Source: Martensiomyces pterosporus
Taxonomy: Eukaryota > Kickxellomycota > Kickxellomycetes > Kickxellales > Kickxellaceae
NCBI GenBank assembly: GCA_025201845.1
Contig: MU603944.1
Span: 124,001 to 188,000, forward strand
Direction of reading: 5' to 3'
Length of the DNA: 64,000 bases
In this document: positions 42,058-52,852 of the stretch, one piece after another
Layout of the letters: each line of letters starts with the position of its first letter
Numbering within the stretch: position 1 is the stretch's first letter
The notes under the pieces: generated by a model
Seen by the model: the letters and a program-made list of their open reading frames with translations, nothing else
Database searches by the model: none
What the model was told of the DNA's origin: nothing
Program-made: the position numbers and the translations under genes

Positions 42058-42309
42058 TCTGTGTCTGGCTTTTCCGAACAGGCCTTGTTTCCAATGTGAA
42101 TATGAAAAATTGCGAGCGTATATACTATTGAGGTAAAGAGCGAGTGCCAATCTGAAAGAGAAGTGCTGGCTGCCAAAAAGCCAGACTGAAAAGCCAAGGA
42201 ATCCAGAAATGCCAAAGCTGGCCACCGCTGGAGACACTCTATTGGCTGCGCCAGCCCGCCAACTTCAGCCTCCACCTGCCCATTATTTCTGTGTGCTTGG
42301 CCGCTAAGG

Positions 42310-42762
42310 ATGAGCTGGCATTTTAGAGTCCAGCAAGAAGGCCAGCAAGCAGAAACAGCGGTTGTATCGGAGACCTCTTTTCTACCATTACTCACGCAGC
42401 GAGCTGTACACGGCGCTATCATGGAAGCGCATGCGTCACCACTGGTGCCAACAGCAAATATACAAGGAATTGGCAGAGTAGTATTGCCCCCGCAAGAATC
42501 GCTCTACCAGCAGTTTGATCGCACGCATGCAGACGCCTCCGAGCTGACGAGAAACGGCGCGCAGGGGACAGAAAAGGATGCTGGGAACGACCGCGCTTCG
42601 GTTGTTAGAAAGCCATGGTGGCAGATGCTATTCGTGGATGCCATGCTGGTGCCGTTTGTCCAAGGATTCATGCTGAACATTGCGATTAACTGGGCACGCC
42701 ACTGGCGGCGCAGTGGTGGACTGGTCGGGGTAATACGACGCCGGTTCGCCGTCAAGCAATAA
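42310..42762 (+). CDS. Candidate mitochondrial outer-membrane insertion factor, MIM1/TOM13-like
   Basis: A 150-residue open frame from the ATG at 42310; a second in-frame ATG at 42421 would give 113 residues. The only structured part is near the C-terminus: MLFVDAMLVPFVQGFMLN, then ARHWRR, then a basic tail. This recalls the single membrane helix of yeast Mim1/Tom13, where a hydrophobic stretch with PF-x-x-G-x-M-L is followed by aromatic/basic residues. Mim1 inserts helical proteins into the mitochondrial outer membrane. The N-terminal half is hydrophilic and not conserved. The match is short and judged by eye, so this remains a candidate; the alternative is an unrelated single-pass protein. 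Confidence 0.45.
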   Translation: MSWHFRVQQEGQQAETAVVSETSFLPLLTQRAVHGAIMEAHASPLVPTANIQGIGRVVLPPQESLYQQFDRTHADASELTRNGAQGTEKDAGNDRASVVRKPWWQMLFVDAMLVPFVQGFMLNIAINWARHWRRSGGLVGVIRRRFAVKQ

Positions 42763-42929
42763 TGCCCATCCTTCCAGGATATACATGTATTTAATTCCGA
42801 GTAACAACTGATCAAAGCGCGTTAGGCAACAAATGAGAAAGAATGGGGAAACGAAAGTATATAAATGAGAAAGAAAGGAGATACATAAAAGCAGAGAAGA
42901 GAGGAGCAGCAGCAAGAATGCCACCAGGA

Positions 42930-43253
42930 TTATTCGCCAGGGCGTCTAGCGTTGCAGGCAACGATCTTCACCTTGTCGGCGGTAGCGCTGTCGTGCTCGA
43001 ATTTAAAGTTGGGGTTTTTGATGATAAACGTCCATACGTCGTCGCAGAACCGGTATGTGCGCAGGTTGCCCTTCATCACGGCCTTGGCCTTGACCTTGGT
43101 TGACAGCGCCTCGGATATGCTCTTATCGTATTGCTCCAGCACCTGGATCGCCAGCTGCGGGGTGATGTGGCCTGCCTGGATCAGCTCGTCTAGCGAGTCT
43201 GTCAGCGCCATGCCCAGCGTACTGGTGCGATACAGCTCGTAGTACGACGGCAT
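42930..43253 (-). CDS. TOA2: Transcription factor IIA small (gamma) subunit
   Basis: A 107-residue single-exon protein. The N-terminal four-helix part reads YYELYRTSTLGMALTDSLDE, LIQAGHITPQLAIQVLEQYD and KSISEAL. The C-terminal beta-barrel part reads VKAKAVMKGNLRTYRFCDDV and WTFIIKNPNFKF. Both match TFIIA-gamma (Toa2/GTF2A2) almost throughout, and length is typical. With TOA1 it stabilises TBP on core promoters in the nucleus. A TATATAA element lies about 90 nt upstream of the ATG on the coding strand. Confidence 0.95.
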   Translation of the reverse strand: MPSYYELYRTSTLGMALTDSLDELIQAGHITPQLAIQVLEQYDKSISEALSTKVKAKAVMKGNLRTYRFCDDVWTFIIKNPNFKFEHDSATADKVKIVACNARRPGE

Positions 43254-43645
43254 TGTATGTGGCTTGCAAACGGGGTCCGATGAGAGATGCCGGTGGATGT
43301 GCGCGATAGCTGCGAGGGAGTAATCAATGTGTAGTTTTTCCTTATATACCTCCCGCCTCTGCCTATAGCCGCCTAGCCACCTAATTTACACGCTTCCTCT
43401 GGAACCGCGTGGTTTTGGGGCACTCCCTCGTGACCACCAAAAGCACCACCAGCCCAGATGTGCTGGTATGCGCTGGACAGCGGCTGTGATGGAGATAACG
43501 GGCTTAGCATGAAAACAGGTAAAAGACGAAATGGCAATGACTGAAAAGGCTCAACTTGAAAGAATGCTGCTGCAAGGAAAGCAATAGACGGCAAACCGCC
43601 CGCTCTCTATACGCTTATCCCAGAACGCAAACCGCACTTTTTAAT
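43254..43645. other. Intergenic between citrate synthase 3' end and TFIIA-gamma promoter
   Basis: About 390 bp holding the TFIIA-gamma leader and promoter and the citrate synthase 3' region; both genes are on the minus strand. No further gene is seen. Confidence 0.5.
43342..43348 (-). promoter_or_regulatory. TATA box of the TFIIA-gamma gene
   Basis: A TATATAA heptamer on the minus strand, 89-95 nt upstream of the TFIIA-gamma start codon (43253), in a position compatible with a short leader. Confidence 0.55.
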
Positions 43646-45937
43646 TTACTTCTTCTCGAACATGTTGCGGATAGCCTCAGTGGTGAGGGACTTGGGCCGC
43701 TCAATGGAGAAGCCAAGGGCGCGGTCCCAGATCAGCTGGGACAGGACACCGAAGGCGCGGGAGACACCAAAGAGGACGGTGTAGAAGTCCTGCTCAACGA
43801 GGCCGTAGTGGCGGAGAAGGACACCCGAGTGGGCGTCCACGTTGGGCCAGGGGTTCTTGGTCTTGCCATGCTCGGTGAGGACGCCAGGGACGACCTTGTA
43901 CAGCGCGCTGACCGTCTTGAACAGGTTGTCTCCGGGCATGTGCTTGAGGGCAAACTCGCGCTGGGCCATGTAGCGGGGATCGGTCTTGCGGAGCACGGCG
44001 TGGCCGTAGCCAGGGACGACGCGGCCCGAGTTCAGGGTCGACCAGCAGTAGTCGCGGATCTGGTCCTCGGTGGGGGTATCGGTGCCGATCTCCTCCTGCA
44101 TGTTGAGGATCCAGCGGAGAACCTCCTGGTTGGCGAGGCCGTGGAGAGGGCCGGCGAGGCCGTTGAGACCAGCGGCAAACGAGAGGTAGGGGTCAGAAAG
44201 GGCAGAGCCGACGAGGTGGGTGGTGTGGGCAGAGACGTTGCCACCCTCGTGGTCAGAGTGGATGACGAGGTAGAGACGCATGAGGTCGGCGAACTCGGCG
44301 CTCTCGGAGAAGCCAAGGAGGTTGGCAAAGTTCTGCGAGTAGTCGAGAGACGAGTCAATGGCGCCGTGCTTGCCATCCTTGAACACATTGCGGTAGATGC
44401 GCGAGGCAACGAGGGGGAGCTTGGCAAGCAGATCGAGCGAGTCCTCAAAGACAGGGTCCCAGTAGTCCTTGCGGTTGATGCCGGCGTGGTAGGCCTTGGC
44501 AAAGTGCGAGTCGTGCTGGAGGGCGTTGATGGCGAGCGAGAACTGCGACATGGGGTGGAGAGTGCTGGGGCAGCGGTCGATCAGGTCCTCAACAAACTGA
44601 GGGAGGGAGGCACGCGAGTTGAGCTCGTCTGTGACCGACTGGACCTGGGCAGCAGAGGGAACCTCGCCGGTGAGGAGGAGCCAGAAGAGACCCTCGGGGG
44701 TGGGCTCGGTGGCGCTGTTGGGCTTGGGGAGCTGCTCCTGGACCTCGGGGATGGAGAGGCCGCGGAAGCGGATACCCTCATCGGCATCGAGAAGCGAGGT
44801 ATCCCAGACCATACCCTTGATGCCGCGCATACCGCCGTAGGCCATGTTGACGGTGGTCTCGCCGAGAACGCGATCACCATACTTCTGCTTGACTTCCTTG
44901 ACCTCAGCGACCTTCTCGGGGATCAGCTGCTCAACACGCTGCTTGAGAGACTACATACAGCCAGCAGATGAGCCAAAGGCAGCTGGAAAGGTTAGCCAAA
45001 TGGAGCGACTCGACATCACTGTTGGCCTGCTGGCATTCCGCAGGGATCAATTGCAAGTCCAGCCCTCCCTTGCGACGTTAGGCCGTCATAGACTGTGGAC
45101 TGCAGATGACCAGGGACAGAGAACACACCGCAGCGTGAAGGGCAGAGAAGACCGATCGTCACTCCCCCATACTGCTTCCGCATGCCCAATCCGGCGCGTC
45201 CAATCGTTCTGGACAGTGTCGAAACCCAAACGTGCTAATGTGTGTGGTACTTACAGAGGCAGAGGAGGTAGACTTGAAGCGAGCAAGAGCAGCAAGAGCA
45301 GGAGCAAGCTTGCTGGCCTACACTGCGAGAATTGTCAGCAGAAGAGCAGCCTTGGTTGGCCAGTTAGTATCGCTATGCACAGGTGTGTGGCTTGCTTGAT
45401 CGATAGGGGAAAATAAGGCACAGCACAATCGCCGCTTTGGGCACAGCGCGAGCGGCGCGAAACAGCAGAATACTGCCACGTCACAGCGAAAAAGGACTAG
45501 CACGCATATGCAGCCGAGAACGCAGTCTGTGTATGCACGCCGGAAGAGGGGCTTTTGATCCTCCACAGCGGGGAAATAGCACGTCGGGCGAGCATTCGCG
45601 GCTATTCCCGAGCGAGGAGCGGCGGGTGCCAGCGCAGGCCGTCATGTGCAAAACAAGCGACAGCCAAGCAGAAGCTGGACTTCTTTTCTGAAGAGGCGGG
45701 GAATATGCTGCTGCTCTCTGAGGCGTGGTCAATCTAGAACAAAGCATAGAAGGCTGCACGACGCGCGCAAGACATGCGCCGGTGGTCGAACAACCAACGC
45801 CAGCCACGAGAAATGGCCGACAGGCAGAAAAGCACCAAGAGGGATGCATGTGCAGGCTTGCGCGGTGCCAGGCAAGAAAGAATAAGGCAGCTTACCGAAC
45901 GAGCAGAGACGTTGCTGGTAGAGCGAAGAGCAAACAT
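43646..45937 (-). CDS. CIT1: Mitochondrial citrate synthase
   Basis: A 469-residue protein from three exons: 45937-45896, 45317-45255 and 44950-43646. The introns (578 and 304 nt) are both in phase 0, and the first has a perfect ACTAAC branch site near 45361-45370. Exon 1 starts [14 protein letters not shown] and exon 2 adds [20 protein letters not shown]; together they form an Arg/Ser/Ala-rich mitochondrial presequence. The mature enzyme carries [34 protein letters not shown] and [17 protein letters not shown], with the catalytic His residues and flanking binding residues intact. It condenses acetyl-CoA with oxaloacetate in the TCA cycle. Codon use is strongly biased, as expected for a highly expressed gene. 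No peroxisomal C-terminal signal is seen (ends FEKK). Confidence 0.97.
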
Positions 45938-46070
45938 TGTCTATAAGCCTTGTGTGTGTATGTGTGTGCGGTGTGAGAAGAATAAAGACAGCAGAGAAGA
46001 TAAAGAGTGCGGCGCGGGGTGCAGGTTTTAGCAAAGCTGGCAAGGCCGGAAGGGGGAGAGGCCGCGGTTC

Positions 46071-46080
46071 TTTTTATAAG
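46071..46080 (-). promoter_or_regulatory. TATA box of citrate synthase gene
   Basis: Minus-strand CTTATAAAAA, 134-143 nt upstream of the citrate synthase start codon, at a plausible core-promoter distance. Confidence 0.6.
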
Positions 46081-48299
46081 AGGGGGCCAGCGTTCGGAGA
46101 AATTGAATGCGCCAGAGATAAGAAGCTGAAATTAGCGTTGATGGACTGCTGCCTGAGCAGTTGGAATTTTTTTGGGGGTGGAGAAGGGGGGCAGTGGGAA
46201 GCGAGGGACGAATTGGGTTGGCTGGTTGGTCCGGCTGGAAGCCCGAGAGCATTTGCAGGCGCATAAGCAGCAGCTGGAGGCTGATTAGAGATAGGCGGAT
46301 GCGCTATGGCCCCTCCGGAGAGATAAAGCAGCCTTGCCAGCCTGCCTCCTCGGGAGCCACCCTGAGATTGCCTTCGTTCTCAGCCTCTGCTTGCGCACGA
46401 CGAGGAGAGCATGGACGGTGCAGCCAGGCCAGGTCGGGCTTCTGGCTCGCGAGCAGCAGCCCGCCTGCCTGCGCTCTGGTCATCACTCTGCTCAGCACTT
46501 CTACCAGCACAATGCCCTGCTGGTTTGTGCCATGGTGCTGCTGTGCGCTGTGCTGTACTGTGCTGTGTCCGCACTCCCAAGTCCGTCCGCGCCCTTATTC
46601 GGTGCAAGTTTAGGGGGCCGAAGGCTTAGCGCGCATCCGTGTTTGTAGCCTCTGCTTTCCAAGCCATGCCGCATTTGGCTTCCAGGCCTTGCTAGGAACA
46701 CGCGAATGGCAATATGAACAAGGCAAAGAGGCTTCTGTTGATGCAGAAATGGACGTGGCACTGCAGAGGGTCTCGCTGTAGGGTTTCAAACCACTGTTTT
46801 GCATATGCCTGCCAACCCCATCCGCGCAATCAGCGCTCTAGCACAGGGACTGGCAGGCAGATACGCAGGCGGTGTGTGCTTGCTGAAAATAGCGTGCGCC
46901 CTTCGTCGCGGAGCACTTTCAGAGGCACGCGCATCGCAGCCGGGCGATAAGCAGCCCTTGGTCCGGGGAGAAAGCGCGTGTGGAGAAGTGGATATTGCAG
47001 AGCAGCCATCGGCGAGAATCGGCAGTATGTGTGCACCCGCACATCAAGGACCTTTTGCTTCTTTTAGTGTGACACGTCCCGCGTCCACGGATTGGCATTG
47101 GAGCGAGTGCCCCGTTCACAAATGCCAGTGGCGGTCTCTGTGACATGCTCCTCTTTGTTTGGCCAAGCGCCTTGCGGCTGTCCCTGGTTGGGGTGCTGAT
47201 CAGCCCTCCAGGCGTCCAGGAGTTGGTTCGGCGTCATTGCTATGCGGAAATCCGCTGATGAATCATCGCGCAGCCGGAGATTCGCTGATTAGATTTTGGC
47301 TGCCTCTGCTCAGCTCTGCTCAGCTGGCTCTGGTGCACTGCAAGCAGGAGTCGTGGTGCATGCATGGTGCTCATTTCTTTGCACAAGAGCGATGGCACGC
47401 GCTCTTTTAGAGATGAATGCGATCAAGTCAGCGAGCCAGACAAAGCAATGGTGCTTATTCACGACGCAATAGGGAGGCGAGGGAGAAACACTTGGCACGT
47501 TCACTTGCCTTGAAGGAGCATTGCCAACTAGGTCTGTGGCTGCGGCTGTCCCTGTGGCTGCGGCTGTGGCGGCGAGCACGGGGAAAACAGAAACAGGGAG
47601 GCACGCAGTCCTTCCATTCTCCCCAAGGCACCTGGAAGCACGTGGCCGGTGTGCCGTTGAAGCGTAGACAGGTTTGGGTATCTTCAAACCAGCACGCTTA
47701 GCTGGCAATTTGCGCCTCTAAAGCTGCCCCTCTCATCAGCCAGCCTACCGCTCAGAGTGCAGCGATTGAGCAAAGGCTGCGCAAAGCAGGCAGCTCTGTG
47801 TAGTCAAAGAGAAGCGAGCCGAAATATCGAGATGACCAGGCTGTTCCGGAATGGCAGATAGTTTGGGGTGGAAAGGGAGAAATCAGCGCCACAATAGGAT
47901 CGTCGATCGCTTGCATTTGAGTATTGTAGTGCTATCGCTACAAAGAGCAAAAGAGCGCAGCTGCCTGTCTTTGTGGGGAGGGGCAGGTGGTCATAAAGAC
48001 CAGAGCGGCACACTGCACAACCACTGGGCCTTGTCGTTTTCGTTCCTTATTGCCTCTTTCCTTTTCTTACGCTCGCTTTGCCCATTTCCTGTTAGTGCCG
48101 CTTCTTTCTAGGCCGCCACGCGCTTTTCTCCCCTGCTCTGTTGAATTTGCCTCTAATATTATTGCTTTCTTTTCCTTTTTTTTGTGCTCTATCATCCCTT
48201 CATATCGTTCGCAGCCGTAGCACCCGACCTCTTAGTCGCACTTCCTCGTGCTACAAACCACCTCGTGCTTGACACGCTCCTTTGCCTTTTCGTTTGCCG

Positions 48300-48306
48300 T
48301 ATAAAA
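48300..48306 (+). promoter_or_regulatory. Probable TATA box of the phosphodiesterase gene
   Basis: TATAAAA on the plus strand followed by a CT/CA-rich stretch typical of a transcription start region. It fits a transcript beginning near 48330 with a leader exon and an intron ending at 49130. This is inference from position only. Confidence 0.4.
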
Positions 48307-49133
48307 CACGCGCACCACTCCGCTCCTGGACTGTCCACTAAAACTAAGCAGCAGCAACTTGCCAGAAGCATACGCAGCCGTCAACTCCGTTTTCACCGCA
48401 CACGCACACACGCTTCTTTCCACTCTTTTTTCACTGAGCTGCTCGCAGTTTGCTTGCTCTTCTGGCGCAATTCCACATTTAAATTGCCAATACCTCCCAG
48501 CAGCAAATACTGTGGCTTTTATATTCCACTCCTCCCTCACATTATTGCTGTCTGCTTTATCTACAGCGCATATAACGGCCTAGCTACCAATAGTCGAACG
48601 CCTCGTATTTGCAAGGCACACGGTTTCTGCATCGCCATTCCCAGCTAGTTGGTCGCTGTAGCTATGCTTTGCTGTAAACATGAGAGGCTCTGTATAGAGG
48701 AGCTCAGAGTAGTAGAACAGGTACGTCTTCTTACGCAACCTGCTTCCATTGATGCACAGCAACAACGCACAGCAAGCTTGGAACAAGAGCTAGAGCCTCC
48801 TACTCCCACTTCACCCCGCCTCCCCGGCCTCACTGGGTTCATAGCCGCCTAGTAACAATGGCGCCACTGCCTAATTATTACCTGCTGCTGCTGGAAATAC
48901 TGATGCTTTAGCAAGAGAAAAAAGACCCCAAATGCAGCTGTCAATTGGGGGCGTGGATGCTTGTTTTTGGAGGCTGCTGCTACTATTACTGCTGTTGAGT
49001 GTGTTGTGCTGTTGCTGCTATTATTGTAGCACTTTGTGGAACCGAGCAGCATCCACTTCTACTAACGCTATAGCCTTGTTTCGCATACACAACCGCATTT
49101 TCTGGCTACAATGGGCGCTTGCCTGTGTAGGTC

Positions 49134-51672
49134 ATGAACACATACCTCGAAGAAAGATGGAGCTCCGTTGGCCTGAGCTTTAACCCCTGGGAGCACTCGC
49201 GCGCAGAGCAGCAAGGAATCCTGCTGGCCATTTTCAAAAACCTGCACGTTCTCACGGTTTTGGAGCTGACGCCCAGCGAAATGCTCGACTTTTGTCTGGA
49301 CATCGAGAAACTGTACAAGGACGTGCCGTACCACTCATTCAACCATGCAGTCGACGTCGTTGTCAAGCTATACTACGTGCTGCACGATTTGCAGGCCTCC
49401 TCGTACTTGGCCTCCTACGATATCGCTGTTCTGCTCATTAGCGGCCTATGCCATGACGCTGGACATGTAAGTAGCCCACTGCTCCTGCTGATGTACTCGT
49501 ACCTTGCATGTGCATATGCTGCATGCTGTGCAGCCCCACCCCTCACCTGGGAGGATGCAATTGCTTTGTAGCATGCATGTGTGCCAGCCCTCTTCCCTTC
49601 CAGCTGCTGCTGCTGCTGCTGAGTTTTCGCTTGCTGGCTCACTCACCCGCTTTCCACTCTGTTACCAAGGTGCGCTTTACTGATAATGCATGCACACAAG
49701 AGGCCACCTCCGCTCACCATTATCATTCTGTTCTTTCGAGTTGTAGCCAGGCCTAAACAACCTCTTTCAGAAGAATGCAAATACCGAGTGCGCGCAAAAG
49801 TACCCCGACGCTATTCTCGAACGCTACTCGATCGACCTTGCTGTCGAGCACGTAGGAAAGCACCGTCTCTTCCGCAATGTTGAAAACGTCCGCGACCCCT
49901 TGTACAATGATAGCACAACCACCGAGCCTGATGTTGCCTCGCGAATGATGTCTAGTATCCGGTCGGCTATTCTGTACACCGACATGTCTCGCCACTTTGA
50001 CGTCCTTGAGGAATGCAAGGTTTTGGTGTCGGCCTTGTCCAAGAAGGCACGCAGGATATCGGATAACAACTCTCCATCGAGCGAATACCACTCTGACAAC
50101 CCCACGCACGGCGAGTCGCACGAACTATCGCAAGTAAGGCGCCAGCAGCAGCATAGCTTAATCCCACCCTCGCCTCCCAAGCGCACGCCGCCAAGACCAA
50201 AGCTTCTAAAGATACAGAAACAGCTATCCCGTGGCCGGTCGCCTAGCGAACCCCCGACACCCGCAGCACCATTTATCTCCGCCTTGAAGAGCACAAACAT
50301 CACCATCCCTTCTCAAGTGGCACCTCTGGCTCCGCTGCAAACACCTCCATCAGCGACTGCAAACAGCAGCAGCAATGAAGCCATTGGACGCGGCAGCGGC
50401 AGCGGCAGCAATATCAAAAGGATCCATATGCGGAGATCCATATCCATGTGCGATGCGCTGTTAGATAGTACACAGAGGCAGAGCCTGATTGGCATCTTGC
50501 TGCATGCTGTGGATGTCTTTAACCCCGTGCTCCCGTGGCCAATGTGCAAGAAGTGGTCGGATTTGATGAACACAGAGTCCTTCAACCAGGGGGATTTGGA
50601 GAAGAAGCTTTCGCTGCCAGTCTCACCCAACATGGACCGCGAGACGACTGATCAACGGCAGGTTTCGTTGGATTTCGGAAACATCATCATTCGTCCGTTC
50701 TTCCTTGAGCTAGTATCGCTGTTCCCTGTCGAGGATGCTTTGCTTCCCTCCTTGGACAGGAACTTGGTCAAGTGGAGCAGACTCTCATCAGATAGCACAA
50801 GCGAGGTCAGTGCCCCCGTTGGTGCGAATAGCCGGATGTACTCGTGGCCAACGGAACCCAAGCAGACGCCTGTCTCCCGAACAAGCTCTAGGATTCTCGC
50901 TGAGGGAAGGCGGCTGAGCGTTGCAGCTGGCACTGTTGACATTCCGCAGTCTCGCTTAGAGATGATTCGGAGACATTCGCATGAGGGGTTTGAAGCGCTG
51001 CACCGGCGAATGGTCGGTCGGTTGTTTTCCAAGCACCTGGAGAAGATACAGGAGCGACGAAAAGTGTCGTATACTGCAAGCCAGCTGCCGCTTGCTCGGC
51101 GGGACGGACAGCACCATTTGCCAGCTGCTAATATCAATATCCCCATCAGCGGCCCGCCATGGAGAGGCTTTGACACAGACTTGCTCTCGCCCGTGACCGA
51201 GACCAGCGGCGCTGAAGACATAAGTGCGCCAGCTTCGGGAAACGACTCTGGTGCAGAGAATCAAGCCACAGCCGTGGCTAGCGAGCTCGGTGCGGTGCAG
51301 CTCCCTACGCCACAGCAACACCACCACCCGGCTGCCACTCCCCTCGGCAACCCTGCAAGCGGTTCTGGCAGCGCAACACACCAGCCAGCTCCATTTTGGG
51401 CTTCGGGCGAGTCAGACTTGATTGGCCCTACCCCTACCACATCCACAGATGGCCTGCCGGTAATGAGCAGCGTGGGAATGTCGATTCATAACTGCGACGC
51501 TATGCCCTCATACTTGAGCTCGTACCGTATTGACAAGATCGCAGCCAATGGCCGCCAGCACCGCAGCACGTCGCTGGACCCGTCCATTCTCTCAAACCTG
51601 CCTTCATCATACCCGTCGCTACACCGAACACGCCCTGAGAAAATATCATCTGGGCTGTCGGATGAACGCTAG
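49134..51672 (+). CDS. 3',5'-cyclic nucleotide phosphodiesterase (class I), with catalytic-domain insert
   Basis: Exons 49131-49466 and 49747-51672 give 752 residues from the ATG at 49134 (MNTYLEERWSSVG). An acceptor preceded by TACTAAC shows that an upstream exon exists. It may be untranslated, or code MLCCKHERLCIEELRVVEQ from an ATG at 48664 with a GTACGT donor at 48721, in the same phase. Catalytic motifs: PYHSFNHAVDVVVKLYYVLH, LCHDAGHPGLNNLF and LHAVDVFNPVLPWPM provide the metal-binding His/Asp residues, all present. An insert of about 125 Pro/Ser/Gln-rich residues (about 216-340) splits the domain after KVLVSALSKKAR. The C-terminal tail is Ser-rich. The enzyme should hydrolyse cAMP (and perhaps cGMP), ending PKA signalling. 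Confidence 0.88.
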
Positions 51673-51940
51673 ATTATAATATGCTATTTACTTGCATATG
51701 CCGCTGCCGCTGCTGGCTGCTTCTCTACATGTCTCCCCTTGCGCACCCCATTTAGTCTTATTTTATTTGGTCTGTCTCCCTTAGCGTGTAGACACACTCT
51801 CTTACTAGTAGCTGCCTCTACCTTACTATTATTCCGTCGTGTACTAATAGGCACATTGTACCCCTTCTTTAATAAATGCTGTCTTTATTGTTTGCTGACT
51901 GTCCCGAGATATATTGAAGTGATGGCTGCTAGATGGCTCT

Positions 51941-52852
51941 TTAGTCCTGAGGGCGTCTGATTAGCTTTAGAATACTGTTCAGCATGCTGGCGAATAGCGA
52001 CGATATTCCCCCGGCATACTTGTTGATGGTTCCCTTGGCGATATATGTGGAGACACTGAGCGTCAGATCGTCATAGAAAGACAGCTTTTGGGCCTTGTTT
52101 CCCATGGATATCATCAAGGTGTCGCCAGCAAGGGACTCGTCGCAAATGGCCCTGATCATAGTCTTGACAACCTTGTCCGAATTCATCAGGCCGATTTGGC
52201 CGACTATCGGGTACGCGCTGACCATGCGATTATTCTCGACTAGCGGCGTGTTGGTGAAATAAGGCGCCACTGCATTGACACGTATCTGTGGGGCCAGGCC
52301 CTTGCACGTGGTTGTGAAGAATATCAGCCCTGCTTTCGTCGTTCCGTAGCTCTCCATTATTGAGATCGGCGTTAGCCCACCGATGGACGCCGTGTTTAAC
52401 ACCACACCGTTGAGCCCGGTTTCGCGGAAGTAGCGCACGGCGATGCGAGTGGCCTCCATTGGCGCTCTGAGGTTGATGTCGATGATGCGGTCCAGCTCAA
52501 CACTGTCTTTTTGGCTGAACAGTGAGCACTCGTTGGCTATCCCGGCGTTGTTGACTACTACGTCGATGCAACCGAATACCTCAACTGCCTTGTCAAAATA
52601 GGCCTGTATATCGTTCGCCTTACGCACATCGCTCACCATATACGAGGTGGCTGTCTGGTGCTCGCCAAGCCTGGCGTTGATTTCGTCGGAAACCTGCTTG
52701 ATGCCCGGGTTGATGTCAACCAGGAGCACCTGAGCTTTGTATTCAGCTAGGCGCTCGCTCAGTTGCTTGCCCAGCCCACTTGCTGCACCTGTTACAACGA
52801 CGACTTTTCCCTCTAGCTGAGAGATATATTTCTCCATACTACTGGTGGCCAT
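51941..52852 (-). CDS. Short-chain dehydrogenase/reductase (SDR), classical type
   Basis: A 303-residue single-exon oxidoreductase. The NAD(P) Rossmann motif is VVVTGAASGLGKQLSERL near residue 20. An acidic residue after the second strand (LLVDINP) favours NAD(H). VVNNAGIANE is near 110. The catalytic Ser and the YxxxK pair are in NTASIGGL...ESYGTTKAG near 175-192. NAVAPYFTNTPLV follows. It resembles 15-hydroxyprostaglandin dehydrogenase-like fungal SDRs, but the substrate cannot be told. No signal or membrane segment is visible. The C-terminal 30 residues (GGISSLFASMLNSILKLI) are amphipathic and could attach to membranes (inference). Confidence 0.85.
   Translation of the reverse strand: MATSSMEKYISQLEGKVVVVTGAASGLGKQLSERLAEYKAQVLLVDINPGIKQVSDEINARLGEHQTATSYMVSDVRKANDIQAYFDKAVEVFGCIDVVVNNAGIANECSLFSQKDSVELDRIIDINLRAPMEATRIAVRYFRETGLNGVVLNTASIGGLTPISIMESYGTTKAGLIFFTTTCKGLAPQIRVNAVAPYFTNTPLVENNRMVSAYPIVGQIGLMNSDKVVKTMIRAICDESLAGDTLMISMGNKAQKLSFYDDLTLSVSTYIAKGTINKYAGGISSLFASMLNSILKLIRRPQD

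Larger units (their letters stand above)
45938..49133. other. 3.2 kb divergent intergenic interval without a recognisable protein gene
   Basis: Located between the head-to-head citrate synthase and phosphodiesterase genes. No open frame on either strand shows family features; the longest are about 150 codons with odd composition. Two core promoters can be proposed at its ends (46071-46080 minus, 48300-48306 plus). Positions 48030-48560 are CT-rich, like a long 5' leader. Around 47244-47290 there is a small cluster of inverted and direct repeats. A TACTAAC branch site at 49060-49066 followed by an AG at 49130 indicates that the final part is an intron of the phosphodiesterase transcript. Confidence 0.5.

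Noticed and set aside
43556..44971. 471-aa plus-strand ORF
   Set aside because: It is antisense to citrate synthase, opens with TTG, has repetitive Gly/Val/Glu/Leu composition and follows from codon bias.
48184..48648. 154-aa plus-strand ORF upstream of the phosphodiesterase
   Set aside because: It has CT-rich leader-like composition (Leu/Ser/Phe/Pro) and no family features.
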